NCBI GenBank assembly: GCA_037074705.1 | Contig: CM073590.1 | Coordinates: 1,388,001-1,452,000, forward strand | DNA from: Zhengitettix transpicula | Taxonomy: Eukaryota > Arthropoda > Insecta > Orthoptera > Tetrigidae | Length of the DNA stretch: 64,000 nucleotides | Direction: 5' to 3' | Part shown: piece after piece, positions 12,467 to 24,100 of the stretch | How the letters are laid out: every line of letters starts with the position of its first letter | Position numbering within the stretch: position 1 is the first letter of the stretch | Program-made: the position numbers and the translations under genes | Notes under the pieces: generated by a model | The model's database searches: none | The model's input: only the letters and a program-made list of their open reading frames with translations | What the model was told of the DNA's origin: nothing

Positions 12467-12644
12467 CTCTTTTTTATTTATAAGATTAGTTATCACGTAC
12501 ACTATATTGTTACGTTTCTAGCAAAGCGGCGTTGTGTAGTTTATTCCATGCTCTGTACGTATTATTACGACTAATATCTTCCAGAAAGTGATTTAAGAGT
12601 CCTTGAAAACAACATTCTACTAACAAAATCTTCTTCTAATAAAT

Positions 12645-13048
12645 ATAATTGACTGTTTGTTTGTGTGTTTATTTATGTTCTGCATACAATTCTATACCCG
12701 TGGAGAAAAAGTTACCGAATTTCATAAACGTGTTCCTTTCAAACAGTAAGCAAACTCTGTTGGAGTAAGACACAACTACCACCCCCAGGGATGTGGGTGG
12801 ACGGAGAAGAAAATTTTCAAAAATGCTCAAACGGCTGGTATTTGCGACGGATAAATATTTTTAGTTGTCGATGATTTTGATAGCATGGGAGGAATCACCC
12901 TTAGTGATGGGGGCTACACAAAATATATAAAAAACAACCGAGATTGGAGCTGAATCCGGGAATATGGATGTCGCTGAGTTTCAATAGAATTAAATACTTT
13001 TTCAGACTTATATAAATAAGTACGCGGACAACGCCAGCAAACCAACCA
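12645..13048 (-). repeat. Repeat B copy (reverse)
   Basis: On the plus strand it reads CAACCGAGATTGGAGCTGAAT, the complement of the GACTCCAATCTCGGTTG block, and GGATAAATATTTTTAG, the complement of the CTAAAAATATTTATCC block. It begins near a GACTGTTTGTTTGTGTGTTT tail and ends GCGGACAACGCCAGC, equivalent to the 5' GCCCGGCGTTGCCCG end. This is an almost full-length but diverged copy opposite to its neighbours. Confidence 0.6.
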
Positions 13049-13764
13049 CTTGGAAAGAAAGTGAAAATAAGTTATCTGATACAGTTTGAAGAGTTCTGCT
13101 CAATATGTATGATTTAATTAATATTAACTACTCAGAAATTGAGAGAACGAAATCTCCCATATTTCAGTAGTTTTATCACAATTTATAATCAATTCTTCTC
13201 CTGAATTATACAATAATTCCTACTTGCTTCCTCATATGCATATTGAATATAATGAACCCTCTCAATATCTGAGTGTTTTATATTGATTAATATTATATTG
13301 ATAATTAATAAATTATATGAAATCATTTTCTTACTTATAGTTTTCTTATTTCAGTTTGTGTGGGCATTAAGAGAGGGGTGTGATAGTTTCTTGGAGTATT
13401 TATGGAAGAATATCAATTTTTTAATGCTTAATTTGAATTGTTAAAATTAATAAAATAATTTATACCTGGGTGCACTCCATCTAGATGATTAGTAAGAGTC
13501 CCAAGCCATAACTACGACTTACGACTGAAATATATTATTTTTTATGAAATACAAGGAAAAAACATGGAATCATGAAAATGTTTTCCAAACAATTTTGAAT
13601 AATATTACAGATCTATATGTGACCATAAAAGAGTTGTAATTCGAAAGATGTCTTTCATTTCTTTCACTAATATTAATTCCCGGGTAATATATTAGTCCCA
13701 TGTTTCACATTTGAAAACAGTTAATCATTTTTTCAACTTAGAAAACCACTACTGTCTGTTTTCT
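13049..13764. other. AT-rich non-coding stretch
   Basis: Nothing recognised. Confidence 0.45.
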
Positions 13765-13990
13765 TCAGACAGGCTACATTTGGGTAATCCTCGTTCCACC
13801 AATCCTCTCAAATATCATAGAAGGCGAATATGAAAGGGGTAATACGGTATGTAGAGTATCGGCTATAGAATAAGGTTCGTACCCGGGATTTGCCTAAAAG
13901 TGATGTAAGAAAAACCCTAGAAACCTGCATGCGGTAGGTCGGACTCTTGGTTCTTGTCTCACGCCTCTTGGTAGAGCGAAGGGGTCAAGA
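13765..13990 (+). repeat. Repeat A copy 3 (degenerate)
   Basis: The forward landmarks CTACATTTGGGTAATCC, TTTGCCTAAAAGTGATGTA, AAAACCCTAGAAACCTGCAT and GGTAGGTCGGACTCTTGG appear in family order, with internal loss of the GGAAGGTAGCC section. Confidence 0.6.
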
Positions 13991-14004
13991 TAGAAGAAGT
14001 TGTA

Positions 14005-14172
14005 GACAGGCTATATATTGGGTAATGCACATACTGACCACTCACGACTTATAGCTTAGGAAAGGGACTGAAAGAGGGAAGCGGAAAATTAGAGCAAGGT
14101 AGCCAATGATTAACTAGGGCCCTATGGTTATACTTTTAAGGATTCTACCCTGCAATTTGCCTAAAAAAGTTC
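14005..14172 (+). repeat. Repeat A copy 4 (5' part only)
   Basis: CAGGCTATATATTGGGTAAT, AAGGTAGCCAATGATTAACT, AGGGCCCTATGGTTATA and GATTCTACCCTGCAATTTGCC match the first half of the family. It follows copy 3 in the same orientation. Confidence 0.65.
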
Positions 14173-14561
14173 AGCATTTTAGCATAAATATGGAATTATT
14201 TTACATTTGTACTGAAATCTCATGATTTGTTTCAATTTTATTACCCTTTCTTGGACACTAAATTAAGGAAGATTTTTAGATTTTTTCGTGAAACAACAAA
14301 TTTGATCATGTTTAGATTTAGATACACTCACATAAGTAAGAATAATACACATAAAATAAAATACAAAATTTCATATCAGCAAATAATGTATATATTGTAA
14401 TAATAATTAAAGGCAATTATAGAATTAATAACTAAACAATTGAAGTAAATTGTTATCGGCGGGAATACAAACACAACAATGGGTAAGAATATGTACAGGC
14501 GGGCTTTGTCGTTGCCGAACTACGGGGTTTACACAGTCAGTCGCGGGCAGATTTTCATCAA

Positions 14562-14784
14562 GTAAAGGTCGCACGCAGAATTTCGTCAACTGCAGTTAGA
14601 CATTGAATTTCATCATATAAAGACGGTCACAAAAATTTCGTCGAGTAGAGTTGGTCACAAAAATTTTAACAGAGAGAGTTACTCTGAGGAGAATGATGAG
14701 AGTGTAATTCAGGAGGCTGATAATCAATTGGTCAGCAGGTATCGGTAGAACTTTGGAGAAGGAGTGGACAACATTCTAATTTGC
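14562..14784 (+). repeat. Foldback element, left arm (~223 bp)
   Basis: This arm is the inverted complement of 15378-15601. Shared words in inverse order include CACGCAGAATTTCGTC, AACAGAGAGAGTTACTCTGA, GGAGGCTGATAATCAATTGG and ACTTTGGAGAAGGAGTGGAC. It has internal sub-repeats: related AATTTCGTC/ATTTCATC plus GTCACAAAAA units recur three to four times between 14550 and 14670. Confidence 0.85.
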
Positions 14785-15377
14785 CCACAATCAGAACCAG
14801 AGCTACAATATTGGCTGGAGAGAGAGAGAGAGAGAGAGACTTAAAGCAGAGGTCCGCAGTATTGTACGGAACAATTGTGTCAGGTGGCCGATACAAAAGC
14901 TTTGGAAAGTGATTTAAAACAAATTAAATTCATTGAAACGATGATCTGTTACATGTGAATAGTGTATAGTGTATCAAAGAACTCAAACAAATTCCTGGTA
15001 GAGAGAGAAACTTATAAAATTTATCGGTATGTAAACGTTAAATAAGGATAAACCGTCAGATTTCGGATTCAATTTCATTTTGTTGTTTTAATTCCAATCA
15101 AGTTTAATGTTGTAAATTTGTTAATTTTGAAAGTAGGCCCAATTAACGACCCTGAAACAATCTGAGTAAAGGAGTTTGTATAATAGTAAAAAACGTTAAT
15201 GTAAAATAATCATAACAAGAAAATTTGTTACCATTAATTTAAATAAATCAGTTGTTTCTGAGATTTAAACCCTATAATCATTTTAACATCCTTTCATTTA
15301 AATAGTTAATCAATTCAACCGCTAAATAATCAATTTCATTTATTTGTAATATTACAATATATATATATATATTTTGT
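14785..15377. other. Foldback spacer with (GA)n and LTR-leader-like module
   Basis: 593-bp loop between the arms. It contains a (GA)n run at about 14817-14839, then the dispersed AT-rich module (GGTATGTAAACG, CCGTCAGATTTCGGATTC, AGGCCCAATTAACGACCCTG) seen also near 7.4 kb and 53.3 kb. It ends in a short (TA)n at 15357-15373. No open frame of note. Confidence 0.55.
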
Positions 15378-15601
15378 GCAAATTAGAATGTTGTCCACTC
15401 CTTCTCCAAAGTTCTACCGATACCTGCAGACCAATTGATTATCAGCCTCCTGAATCACACTTACATCATTCTCCTCAGAGTAACTCTCTCTGTTAAAATT
15501 TAAGTGATCAACTCTACTCGACGAAATTTTTGTGAGCGTCTTTATTTGATGAAATTCAATGTCCAACTGTAGTTGACGAAATTCTGCGTGCGAAATTTAC
15601 C
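15378..15601 (-). repeat. Foldback element, right arm (~224 bp)
   Basis: Inverted partner of 14562-14784, roughly 90 percent matching by eye with a few substitutions. A (TA)n run follows immediately at 15603-15620. Confidence 0.85.
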
Positions 15602-15620
15602 TTATATATATATATATTAA

Positions 15621-17275
15621 TAAACATAAAAAGCAGACCATTTGGAAATGTTAAATGTGGTAGTTACAAAATAAGGAAAAAAAGGATTAATATTCATACA
15701 TAAACGAGGAGGGAAAAATCATGATAAGATTTTAAAAAAATAATCGTCAATTAATTTTACCTTATCATTTCACTTGTTTTCATAGAGACACGATAATAAA
15801 GCAACAATTTATTTATTATTTATTATTATTATTTCTACAGATCCTAATCTGATATGTACATATTTTTCACAGAAACAAAAAAAGTCTTATTTCACACTGA
15901 TACGGCAGTAAACTTCGCTGTCGTCATAGTCGTGGTGAATCACGTCAGTTCATATATGAAACAGAAGAGAGATAGGAAATTATTAAGTAAAAAATATTTA
16001 GTCAGTTTCTAAGTTACTCAGACCTTAATAACGTCAGTACTTTTGTGGGGAATCCCATTCAAAATCAACTGCTTACACTTCGATTAACGAATTTATTTAC
16101 TGAGTAGTACGCATCAGACAATAGAGTATTTTGAAATTTAGTAATGAAAATTCTAAGACTATTTGTTGTTTTTATGGAGACTGTTGAATAACTTAATTCC
16201 GGAATAATGAATTCTAGATTGTTAAAGTTAAAGCCGATTTTCAGTGATTCTACGTACCCTTGAAGAAATTTTTTTATCAAAACAATTAAATTCTGGGTAA
16301 TTCTGTAATCGCGTTTCTTCATGCTAGAGACGGCGTTTTCAACTCATTTTCAAGCACATAAAAGATTTGTAGATTATAACAGTTTTTCTGTATTCCGCGC
16401 ATTTATTTTGAGAAAATGCATTGGCGATACATGAAACCAACTTCTGACTTACACACACAGAATAAGAAGTAATCACGCACTGCCCTGCCCTTTACGTTTC
16501 TATTGATAAAAACACATTATTTTACAACGCAGAATATTCCATTTCTGGCGCTTAAACACCAAATATTGCTCAAAGACTACCATTTTAACTATATAATTTG
16601 TGTAGTAAATTAATCTATAACCTTATACAATTAGCAGCTAATTTTGGTACTGTTGTAGTAGTTATAGCAGTGCGCTACTCACATTATAGTTAAGACTCCC
16701 ATCTTACGTCATAACCTTGCAGAAATTCAGGCTTGAACGAATTAAGTAATTCAAAATGGTGTGTTTATAAATTCCCTATTGACAAATAGTATTAGTCTAC
16801 GAGGCATTTATCTGTCTAAATATAGTAATTTCATTTTGATTTCCAAGATTTGTTTGTCAAGATCTACTGTTATATTCCTTTATTTGATTTTCGTATTAAA
16901 TAATGATGATTATTATTATACTAATGATTAAAGTATATTCATTCAAGCATTGAATATTTTATTAAAGAATATCCCTGGGGGTCATAACAATTACTAGCAG
17001 TATCTGTTATAAGGAAGCGTGAAGTGAGAAGTCGGCTTGGTAATCGATAAGTCTGGAAACCCACGCTCAATTACACATCGGGGTATTACTCCGGCAACAA
17101 TTGCTATTAAACAACGAGAAAATAAACTCAAGTTTTAAAAATTGTAGTAACTAAGTAATTTTGGGCGCAACGTGTTCTATGCAAATCACACCTTATAAAT
17201 TTATCTGGATTAAAAATTATTTAACACTGGCTAGATAAAAATCATTTTTAAGATTTTATTTTACGTCCGTCTTTG
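15621..17275. other. AT-rich non-coding stretch
   Basis: Nothing recognised. A minus-strand frame at 16065-16322 is AT-rich, without motifs or splice sites. Confidence 0.45.
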
Positions 17276-17277
17276 AA

Positions 17278-17432
17278 TTAATAAATCAATTAATGACCTT
17301 TTACAGAAACTTTATTTTTTATTTACAGCGTAATGACGTTTCGGTAGTGTTCGTATCTTCTTCAGGTAATATCCGAAATGATAAATATATGGAATAATTA
17401 CACAAGGTAAACAAATACAAACTTATGTAAAC
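17278..17432 (-). repeat. PLE-terminus-like repeat with hammerhead-like core, copy 1
   Basis: On the minus strand it contains CTGAAGA (17359-17365) and CGAAACGTC (17335-17343) about 15 bases apart, the layout of a hammerhead ribozyme core (CTGANGA ... GAAA). Such motifs are known at the ends of Penelope-like retroelements. A diverged direct copy lies at 18592-18747. No PLE coding sequence is recognised between them. Stem II is not well paired, so activity is doubtful. Confidence 0.5.
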
Positions 17433-18090
17433 TAAAAATGAACAACTTACCAAATTATTATAACAAACAAGTACTACAAACATTTACAATGTTGATAAAT
17501 TCACAAAATTTTGAAAACAAACACGTATGGAAACGTCATAACGCTATGAAAAAAAATAAAGTGTGTTAAACATCATTAATTGATTTATTATACACATTTC
17601 TTTGGAATTACATATACGTAGTGAAGAAATGGAAAGACAGCAGCGAGGAAACCAAAGTAAGAAGCGACGGAAAAAAATAAGGAAACAATAAACCAGAAAG
17701 GTAACCAAACAAGATATTTCAGAGGATGTCACAGTGACGAAGAAATAAATCGTCCCGGAGAGCAGAGGAGAATAGAAATAGAGAGATATACTCCAACGTT
17801 TCAAACAGTAAAGAAACTCTGTTCGTCATCCGGAGGGGAATAACATTCATATACACAGTACGAGAGCCCGTACGTTTAATGAGATCCTAGAGAGATAGTA
17901 TAAGATGTTACATATCAAGATTTCTAGAAACTAGGCCACTTCACGAGTGTACGTACTGTATACTCTAGAATTATGTAACCTAAACGGACGTACTGTATTG
18001 ACAAAGTCTAAGCAATACCAAAATGTTTAATATAGAGATACTGATGAATATGGCCTAGGGATGCCGGAATAAGAATATGAAGAAGGTGCA
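17433..18090. other. Non-coding stretch between PLE-like ends
   Basis: The minus-strand frame at 17544-17804 is hydrophobic by composition only; no family is recognised. Short inverted words around GTACGT at 17860-17990 do not form one clear stem. Confidence 0.4.
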
Positions 18091-18091
18091 G

Positions 18092-18170
18092 ACATATATA
18101 TGGTTATCCATATAGTAGCCACTCCCTTCTTATAGTATAGGAAAGGGGCTAAAAGGGGGATGCTCAAAGG
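18092..18170 (+). repeat. Repeat A fragment
   Basis: GCCACTCCCTTCTTATAGTA, TAGGAAAGGGGCTAAAAGG and GGGGATGC match the family's 5' section. Both sides are lost. Confidence 0.5.
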
Positions 18171-18591
18171 TAGCGCAACTCCAGCTTTTATACATATGCA
18201 ATAAAAACTTTTATAAATTGTGAGAGGATATATTTTTTGTAATTCATAAGTCAATTATACAATGCTTTCAAATTTATGTATAATACACAAAAATTTCCTC
18301 CTTATGATCACGAACCTCTTCATATTTGTTGCCTTCCAAAAAAAATTAATATAACATGATTACTTATGTAAAAAACAAAATATGAATTGCATGGATATAA
18401 TCCATTACACAGAAAAAATTTGACTGCTTCCTACAACATCCAGGGTCGAAATGATGCACCTGAAAAGGTACCTAATTATAGAGTGGAAACGTTTAATATA
18501 TTTGTATCTGAATTAATAAATTAATGTTACATGAATTGTAATTGTTCAGTTTCCTTTCCAGTTTCTCGTTTCCTTTTCATATATTATTCTG

Positions 18592-18747
18592 GAATAATTA
18601 TTTGTAAAAGGAAATCAATTAATGGGCTTTTACAGACACTAATTTTTATGTACAGAGATTTCGATAGTGTTCGTATCTACTTCAGATATTATCCGAAATG
18701 ATTAATATATAGACTAATTACTCAAAGTAAATAAATACAAACTATTC
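18592..18747 (-). repeat. PLE-terminus-like repeat, copy 2
   Basis: Direct copy of 17278-17432: TTTTACAGAMACT, GTGTTCGTATCTWCTTCAG, ATTATCCGAAATGAT and AAATAAATACAAACT are shared in order. Its hammerhead-like core is weaker (CTGAAGTA, TCGAAATC). Confidence 0.55.
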
Positions 18748-18954
18748 TGCATATTACGTTGATTTTCTCTCTGCTGTCTTTTCACTTTCTTTCTCAGACA
18801 ATGGAATACCAGAAAAATCTGTACAATGTTAGAATTTATGTTCCTCTGTATTTCATGTAATAAATTGTAAGTAATTCTCTATAAATTTTTACAATATTGT
18901 ATCATAAATTATCATGCTTGTAAAATTTTGTTTTCTCGGAATTTTCAATCATTT

Positions 18955-19035
18955 AATTGAATTTGACAACACCTGAAGAGGTAAAAAATAGGGTTGAAAC
19001 GTCGTGTCTGTTAGATTGTTTATTCTATTATAATG
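18955..19035 (+). repeat. PLE-terminus-like segment with hammerhead-like core
   Basis: It carries CTGAAGAGG (18973-18981) and TTGAAACGTCGTGTC (18994-19008), the conserved CTGANGA and GAAA blocks separated by a short potential stem-loop. Orientation is opposite to the two copies upstream. Confidence 0.45.
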
Positions 19036-19383
19036 TTTTAAATTTTAAAAATAATAAATTTCTGACTTAATAGGCTCATTTTTTGTCATTTATATAAAAA
19101 CTTCAGATAAATAAAACTGTTAAAATCAGATGTATCGTAACTGCATAACTATTAACCTGGAAAATTATAACGAACGAACTGGCTATTATGCTGACAACTA
19201 AAATTACTAGACTAAATGGAATAATATCAAAATTAAAATTAAAATTTCGCCGGAAAAACAAAACGTTTCTTCGCGTAAATTGTGTAATAAATAAAATCCC
19301 CAAACAATATTCAGAACGAAAATATATTGTAAAAGGTATCAATAAAATGTATTAGAGCTATTTTCCGTTATGCCTCGGAGTTA

Positions 19384-20160
19384 GGAGCATGTATCCGGAA
19401 AGTAAGGTCGTCCTGATGCCAGGCATGTTGTCAGTGTAATCACAATTGATACATGACACATGCATGATAGTTTATGTTGAAGTCGCACCTCACCAGATAC
19501 ACCACGGATAGAGGTCGTCACATCAGTCGACATGCAATGCCAGACAGTCACGCTACATTCAAGAGTATTCTGCAAATTGTGAGGCATTATACAAGGCAAT
19601 TCTACGGTTACGGGACAAGCTTTGAGGGGTGGTACAGCTCACTAAAACATACTTTTTTTGTATAGTAATGTATGGTAGGAAGTGACCCGTTGATCCACGA
19701 ACACAAAAAATGAGACTGGAAAATAAAAACAACATCGCAAAGTGACGATAAATCAAGTATCGATTACTTCTTATGGTCTGAAGACCATCATTTTCGAGAT
19801 TCCAGTTGACTTAATTGAGGACCTCGTTTCTCGACTGCCCATTGCGGATGCGAAATGTCTGACGTTCGCCAATCACTACTTTGACACTACCGAGGATGTA
19901 TTACTGTTGGTGATAGCAATTTTTAACATTTATTGTAAACATTGCTAGAATGAAGTTCTTTGCAATATTTAAATATACAATATTTTTATTTCAACGTTTC
20001 ATTTTTTGTGTTCGTGACTCAACGCGTCACTTCCAATCATTTATTTTTATACACAAAATATATGTGTCAGGAAGTTGTACCGTCCCACAAAGTTTGTTCC
20101 ATTACCGTAGAATCATCCTGCGCACATTTGCATATTTTAAAAAAATTATCAATATTCCTT
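19384..20160 (+). mobile_element. Mariner-like transposon relic with inverted terminal duplication
   Basis: A decayed Tc1/mariner-superfamily element. After GATTACTTCTTATGG (DYFLW, ~19765) a frameshift leads to FEIPVDLIEDLVSRL in the frame 19742-19948. This matches the C-terminal 'FLWG..K..VYETPVDS.EDLVARI' region of insect mariner transposases. The 3' flank at about 19985-20150 has an inverted counterpart at about 19566-19730: both contain CATTTTTTGTGTTCGTG, CGTCACTTCC and ACCGTAGAAT. The catalytic N-terminal two thirds are missing. The segment GGAAAGTAAGGTC at ~19397 resembles a mariner end. Confidence 0.6.
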
Positions 20161-21687
20161 TTAATGTGTCATTACTTCTCGTAATCTTCTTTAATTACCG
20201 CAGCGAATGTTTCCTTTGGTTTGGTAATCGTGCCTTAGCCCAAAATTAGTTTCAATTTGATTATTAAAGCTGTAATGGAAAACTCAGAGAGCAGTACATC
20301 GAAGACAAGATAAATAAATAATATGAAATGTAGCAACGTCACCGAATGCCGAAATAGACACGATAGTACAATGGCGTGTCATCGAGATAATTCCACACAA
20401 TTAATTATCTTAGTTAGAGCATGCTCATTGCCCTTCAACACTAAACTCGTTTACGTGTAGGAAAGTTTTCTTTCTAGTTGCAAATATTATCTCTGGTGTA
20501 GCATGCGTATTTATCTGCGTTTATTTGATTAATAAATCTAATATTTCCTCTTCGCATTTTTAAACATTTGAATGTTTCTCAACAATAGATATCACTGGAT
20601 ATACGTTCCTCAGTTATTCAATTATTTTACTTTTCATATCCCTTGTCTTCCGCACTACAATATTTTCAGTTTCTAGGACTTAAGAGACTCTCGACATATT
20701 TAACGAATTATGGATTTGGGTTGCGCATTGGCAAAAAGCTGAAGCTGCTCAGTCCAATCCTTCACTAATCTTGACAGAATAAATTTTTCCGTTCTTGTCT
20801 ATGATTTTCACGTATAAATTTAATTCGATTATTTTTATTAAATATATTAATTTTACAGAGCTACCGAAATATTGAAAAAATGAATTTTAATGCCGTGAAA
20901 TTCTACCTCCAGTTAGATAATTCCACATTTTAAATTTTTCCCATAATTTGTCTGTGAGGAGCGTAAGAAATGAGGACCACAATAATATTTTAACATTATT
21001 GTAAAAAGGACTGTTGACGTTGACGTTGATGAGCAGAAAAAACCAAGTTTTAATTTTATTAAATAATTAGTCGGAAGCTTTGAACTCTTTTGTTATAATC
21101 TTCTGAATGAACAATCAAAACGTTACCACTTATATAAAAAACATCAAGTTACGAATACATTGCAACACCTTCAGCATACATACCTTCTTGTCTTATAATT
21201 AAAATCACAGTAACTTTAAAACATATTAGTACCTATAGGTACTTAGTCACTACTATAAAACTATGTTGTTTTTTCAAAACTGCTCCATTAGGCGGTTCAT
21301 TGTGTGTACTTACAATCGAAAATCGATACCATAGTAACGAAACTATAGTATCGATTTATCATATTGTTAGTTATTATTTAATTATACATGTATATATGAT
21401 TGTACCTGCATGTAAACATATACACCTCAACATAGATGCCCAAAAAACTTATAATTGGTTACAACTTTTTTTTATACGAGTGGTAACGTTTTGATTGTTA
21501 ATTCAGGATAATTATAAAAAAGAGTTGAAAGCTTACGACTAATTATTTAATGATATTTTAACTTAAATTCTCTCAGTTAACTGTTCTGAGACTAACCAAT
21601 TCGTCAGATCATACCTATAGTTTTTATACTCTATCAAAATAAATTAACATTTATTTTTTATTTTATTTTTTGGGAAACATGCTATAC
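20161..21687. other. AT-rich non-coding stretch
   Basis: No motif, repeat or exon recognised in about 1.5 kb. Confidence 0.45.
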
Positions 21688-22068
21688 ACGGTGGAAACTC
21701 CCCTTTAATAGCATAGGAAGGGATTTGAAAGGGGGGGAGATGCGGAATAGTAGAGGAAGGTAGCCAAGGATTAACTAGGGCCCCCGGGCTATAGTTTATT
21801 GATACTACCTGGCATACACCTAAAAGTGCTGCAAGGCAAAACCTAGAAAACCTGCATCAGGTAGGTCGGGCATTGGCAAATGTCCCACGCCCTTCTGATA
21901 GCGGGAAAGGGATTTGCTGTGTGAACGCAGCATTCCCTTTCTGTGCCTCGACCAGCTTAGGAGGCAGCTGGCCAACTGTTCCAATAAGAGCAGCGCACAA
22001 CTCTTACCGTATGCCCAGGGTCTGTGAACCCGGAACATACATCTCTCAAAACAGGCCGAGGTATATAT
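21688..22068 (+). repeat. Repeat A copy 5 (long)
   Basis: Begins ACGGTGGAAACTCCCC and runs through GGAAGGTAGCCAAGGATTAA, CCTAAAAGTGCTGCA, GGTAGGTCGGGCATTGGC, TTTCTGTGCCTCGACCAG, AGGAGGCAGCTGGCC and CTCTTACCGTATGCCCAGG. It extends to CTCTCAAAACAGGCCGAGG. The opposite-strand frame at 21820-22038 is a by-product of the repeat's composition. Confidence 0.85.
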
Positions 22069-24100
22069 CTAAAGAAATATATACTAATGGCAGTCGTTAG
22101 TGCGTCTGTAAGAAACTATTGAAGATCGAATCAACCATTTTTAAAACACGTTTTGCTTAAGAATGTTTAATGTGCTATCCAACTATAAGTTCTCCTATTA
22201 ACAATAACAAGTTCCTGAATTAGCGTTAGTCAGATGAAACAGTCATGTAACACGAAACCGTGACGTGACATTTCGCGGAACCTGTTGGATGGGACACTGA
22301 AATGAGGGTAAAAACCTGAAAATATTTACGTTTCGAACTCAATTGACATCCCTTAATGATTTTATAAATATTCATAATAAGTTTATATACTACAAAAAAA
22401 CCGCCACAATAATATTACGAATATTGTAACGTAATTCATTAAAATTGTTGTTTTGGAAGTAGCTTTGCAGTCATTCGGAATACACACATCCTCTAACAAA
22501 ATTTTCAGATCTTGGACTTGTGAATTCAAATATAGATCAATTCAGTGTTGGTAATTTATAATATATTATAATGATTTTATAGTGGTCGATTTGTCGATTC
22601 TAGAACACGCTCAATGGTAACGGGGTTCTACCATCACTATGGGAGTTACAGGCGCGATTCACAAATGTTCAAGGTGCAAATATAGCTATCATCAATATTC
22701 TATATTTAGCCAGCCAATATGTAGTTTCCAGGGCTTTAATAGGCATGCAGGGAAAGGCGAGCTGTATTAAATTTTGCAGCTCGTAACCAAATCTGACGGG
22801 GTAGATTTCTTTATTCGTCGTTTCGGTTTACCCTTAATCTTTAATATCATTTCTGCAGCAGAGTAAATCCTTTCTGTAGTAGTTCTATTAACACTAAGTT
22901 TAATTATCCATTTCAGGCGTGTAAAAATAAAAGATTTCTACAATTACTGAGATTTTCATGAAAATTGATGATGCAATTATCTGAAAAGTATGTTTCTTGA
23001 GCAAGATAATCTCGAAATACAGTTACACTTTTCATGCACATTTAATTTTGATCCTAAAAACCTCATGACATTGAGGTTTTACCATAATTATGATCTGTTT
23101 TAATTACAGTCCTAATTGTTAATGCTTTGAAGAATGGCAGGAATACTGGAATTTATGTCCAGTTGAAGCGTTTCACTGGAGCCAAGAAGCGTTCTGTAGG
23201 AAACATTTTTGCGAGACAGCAATTCACGCACTGTTTTTAAATGTTTATTTCGCGCATATTTCGGATAACATTACTTAAGATGTGAGACCAGGACGTACGT
23301 CAGAAAATTCTAAGCCGTGGTATCCTCTCTCAATCAGAATCCTACGGGACGAGGTCAAAGGTCGAAAAGAACAGAGGAAGCAGTCAGTGAAGTTGGAACT
23401 GCTGTGTGACAGTATCCTGGGTCACTAATACGCAAAAGGCTTGACTCCTGGCATAAATATTCACATTGAAAACAACAAAATAGCCACAAAAGTCTAATTG
23501 AAAGAAACTGATATTCACCGTAAATAAGGAAAGGACTTTTCATATTCCAGATTCAACGCTTGATTGCAACGAGATACTGCCATTATGGACGTATTATTTA
23601 TAAGAAATTATTTTAGGAATGAATATTTTAATATGAATAAAAATTTTGAATTTAAATTAGTTTTATTTAAATCGTTGCTTCAAAACCGATCATTTTTATA
23701 CCCTTCTTTGTAATCACGAATTCATAATGTGAACTAAGACCACACTATTTAAATTTATGTTGTAAAAAATAGAACGATTTATGCTGTAGCTCTCTTTCAC
23801 CTTGAAGTGATTCGAAGAATTATGCCAGTTGTTATTGCATCCGTCTTTCTTGCATTCCACATCCACTTTAGAAAACATAAGAAGCTATTAAACATGAAAA
23901 TTATCACGTATTAGGCACAATTTGTGGATTGTTAGTCCGTTGTTTTTATTAATTTGTTTTACTTTTCATTTATTACTTCTGAAAATTAACTTAGTAAAAA
24001 CTTTATTACATTTTTTTATGCTTGTAATAATATTCAACTGATAATTTTAACGTACCTATTTTAAAATTCCCAAAGCATTTTATTATCAATTGTAACCCTG
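22069..24100. other. Non-coding stretch
   Basis: Mostly AT-rich. A small hairpin GCGAGCTGTATTAAATTTTG...CAGCTCGT lies near 22757-22787. A GC-balanced patch at 23280-23430 has no recognised repeat or exon. Confidence 0.4.

Larger units (their letters stand above)
11140..12490 (+). repeat. Repeat B copy containing a 281-bp tandem array
   Basis: The 5' part (11140-11540) carries single repeat B blocks such as GACATCCATAACCTTCGA. It then expands into the array annotated separately. It ends with a CATACAAA microsatellite and CACTC(T)nATTTATAAGATTA, like the copy at 9978-10757. Confidence 0.6.

Noticed and set aside
12212..12574. Cys/Val/Met-rich and Thr/Asn/His-rich frames
   Set aside because: They are translations of the CATACAAA microsatellite and repeat B tail.
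17544..17804. Hydrophobic 86-codon minus-strand frame that could look like a membrane protein
   Set aside because: The Phe/Leu/Ile richness follows from purine-rich plus-strand sequence; there is no signal-peptide layout, splice site or family resemblance.
21820..22100. Open frames on both strands (72 and 75 codons)
   Set aside because: They lie fully inside repeat A, and the same peptides recur in other copies (35029, 45761, 43205), so they are repeat by-products.
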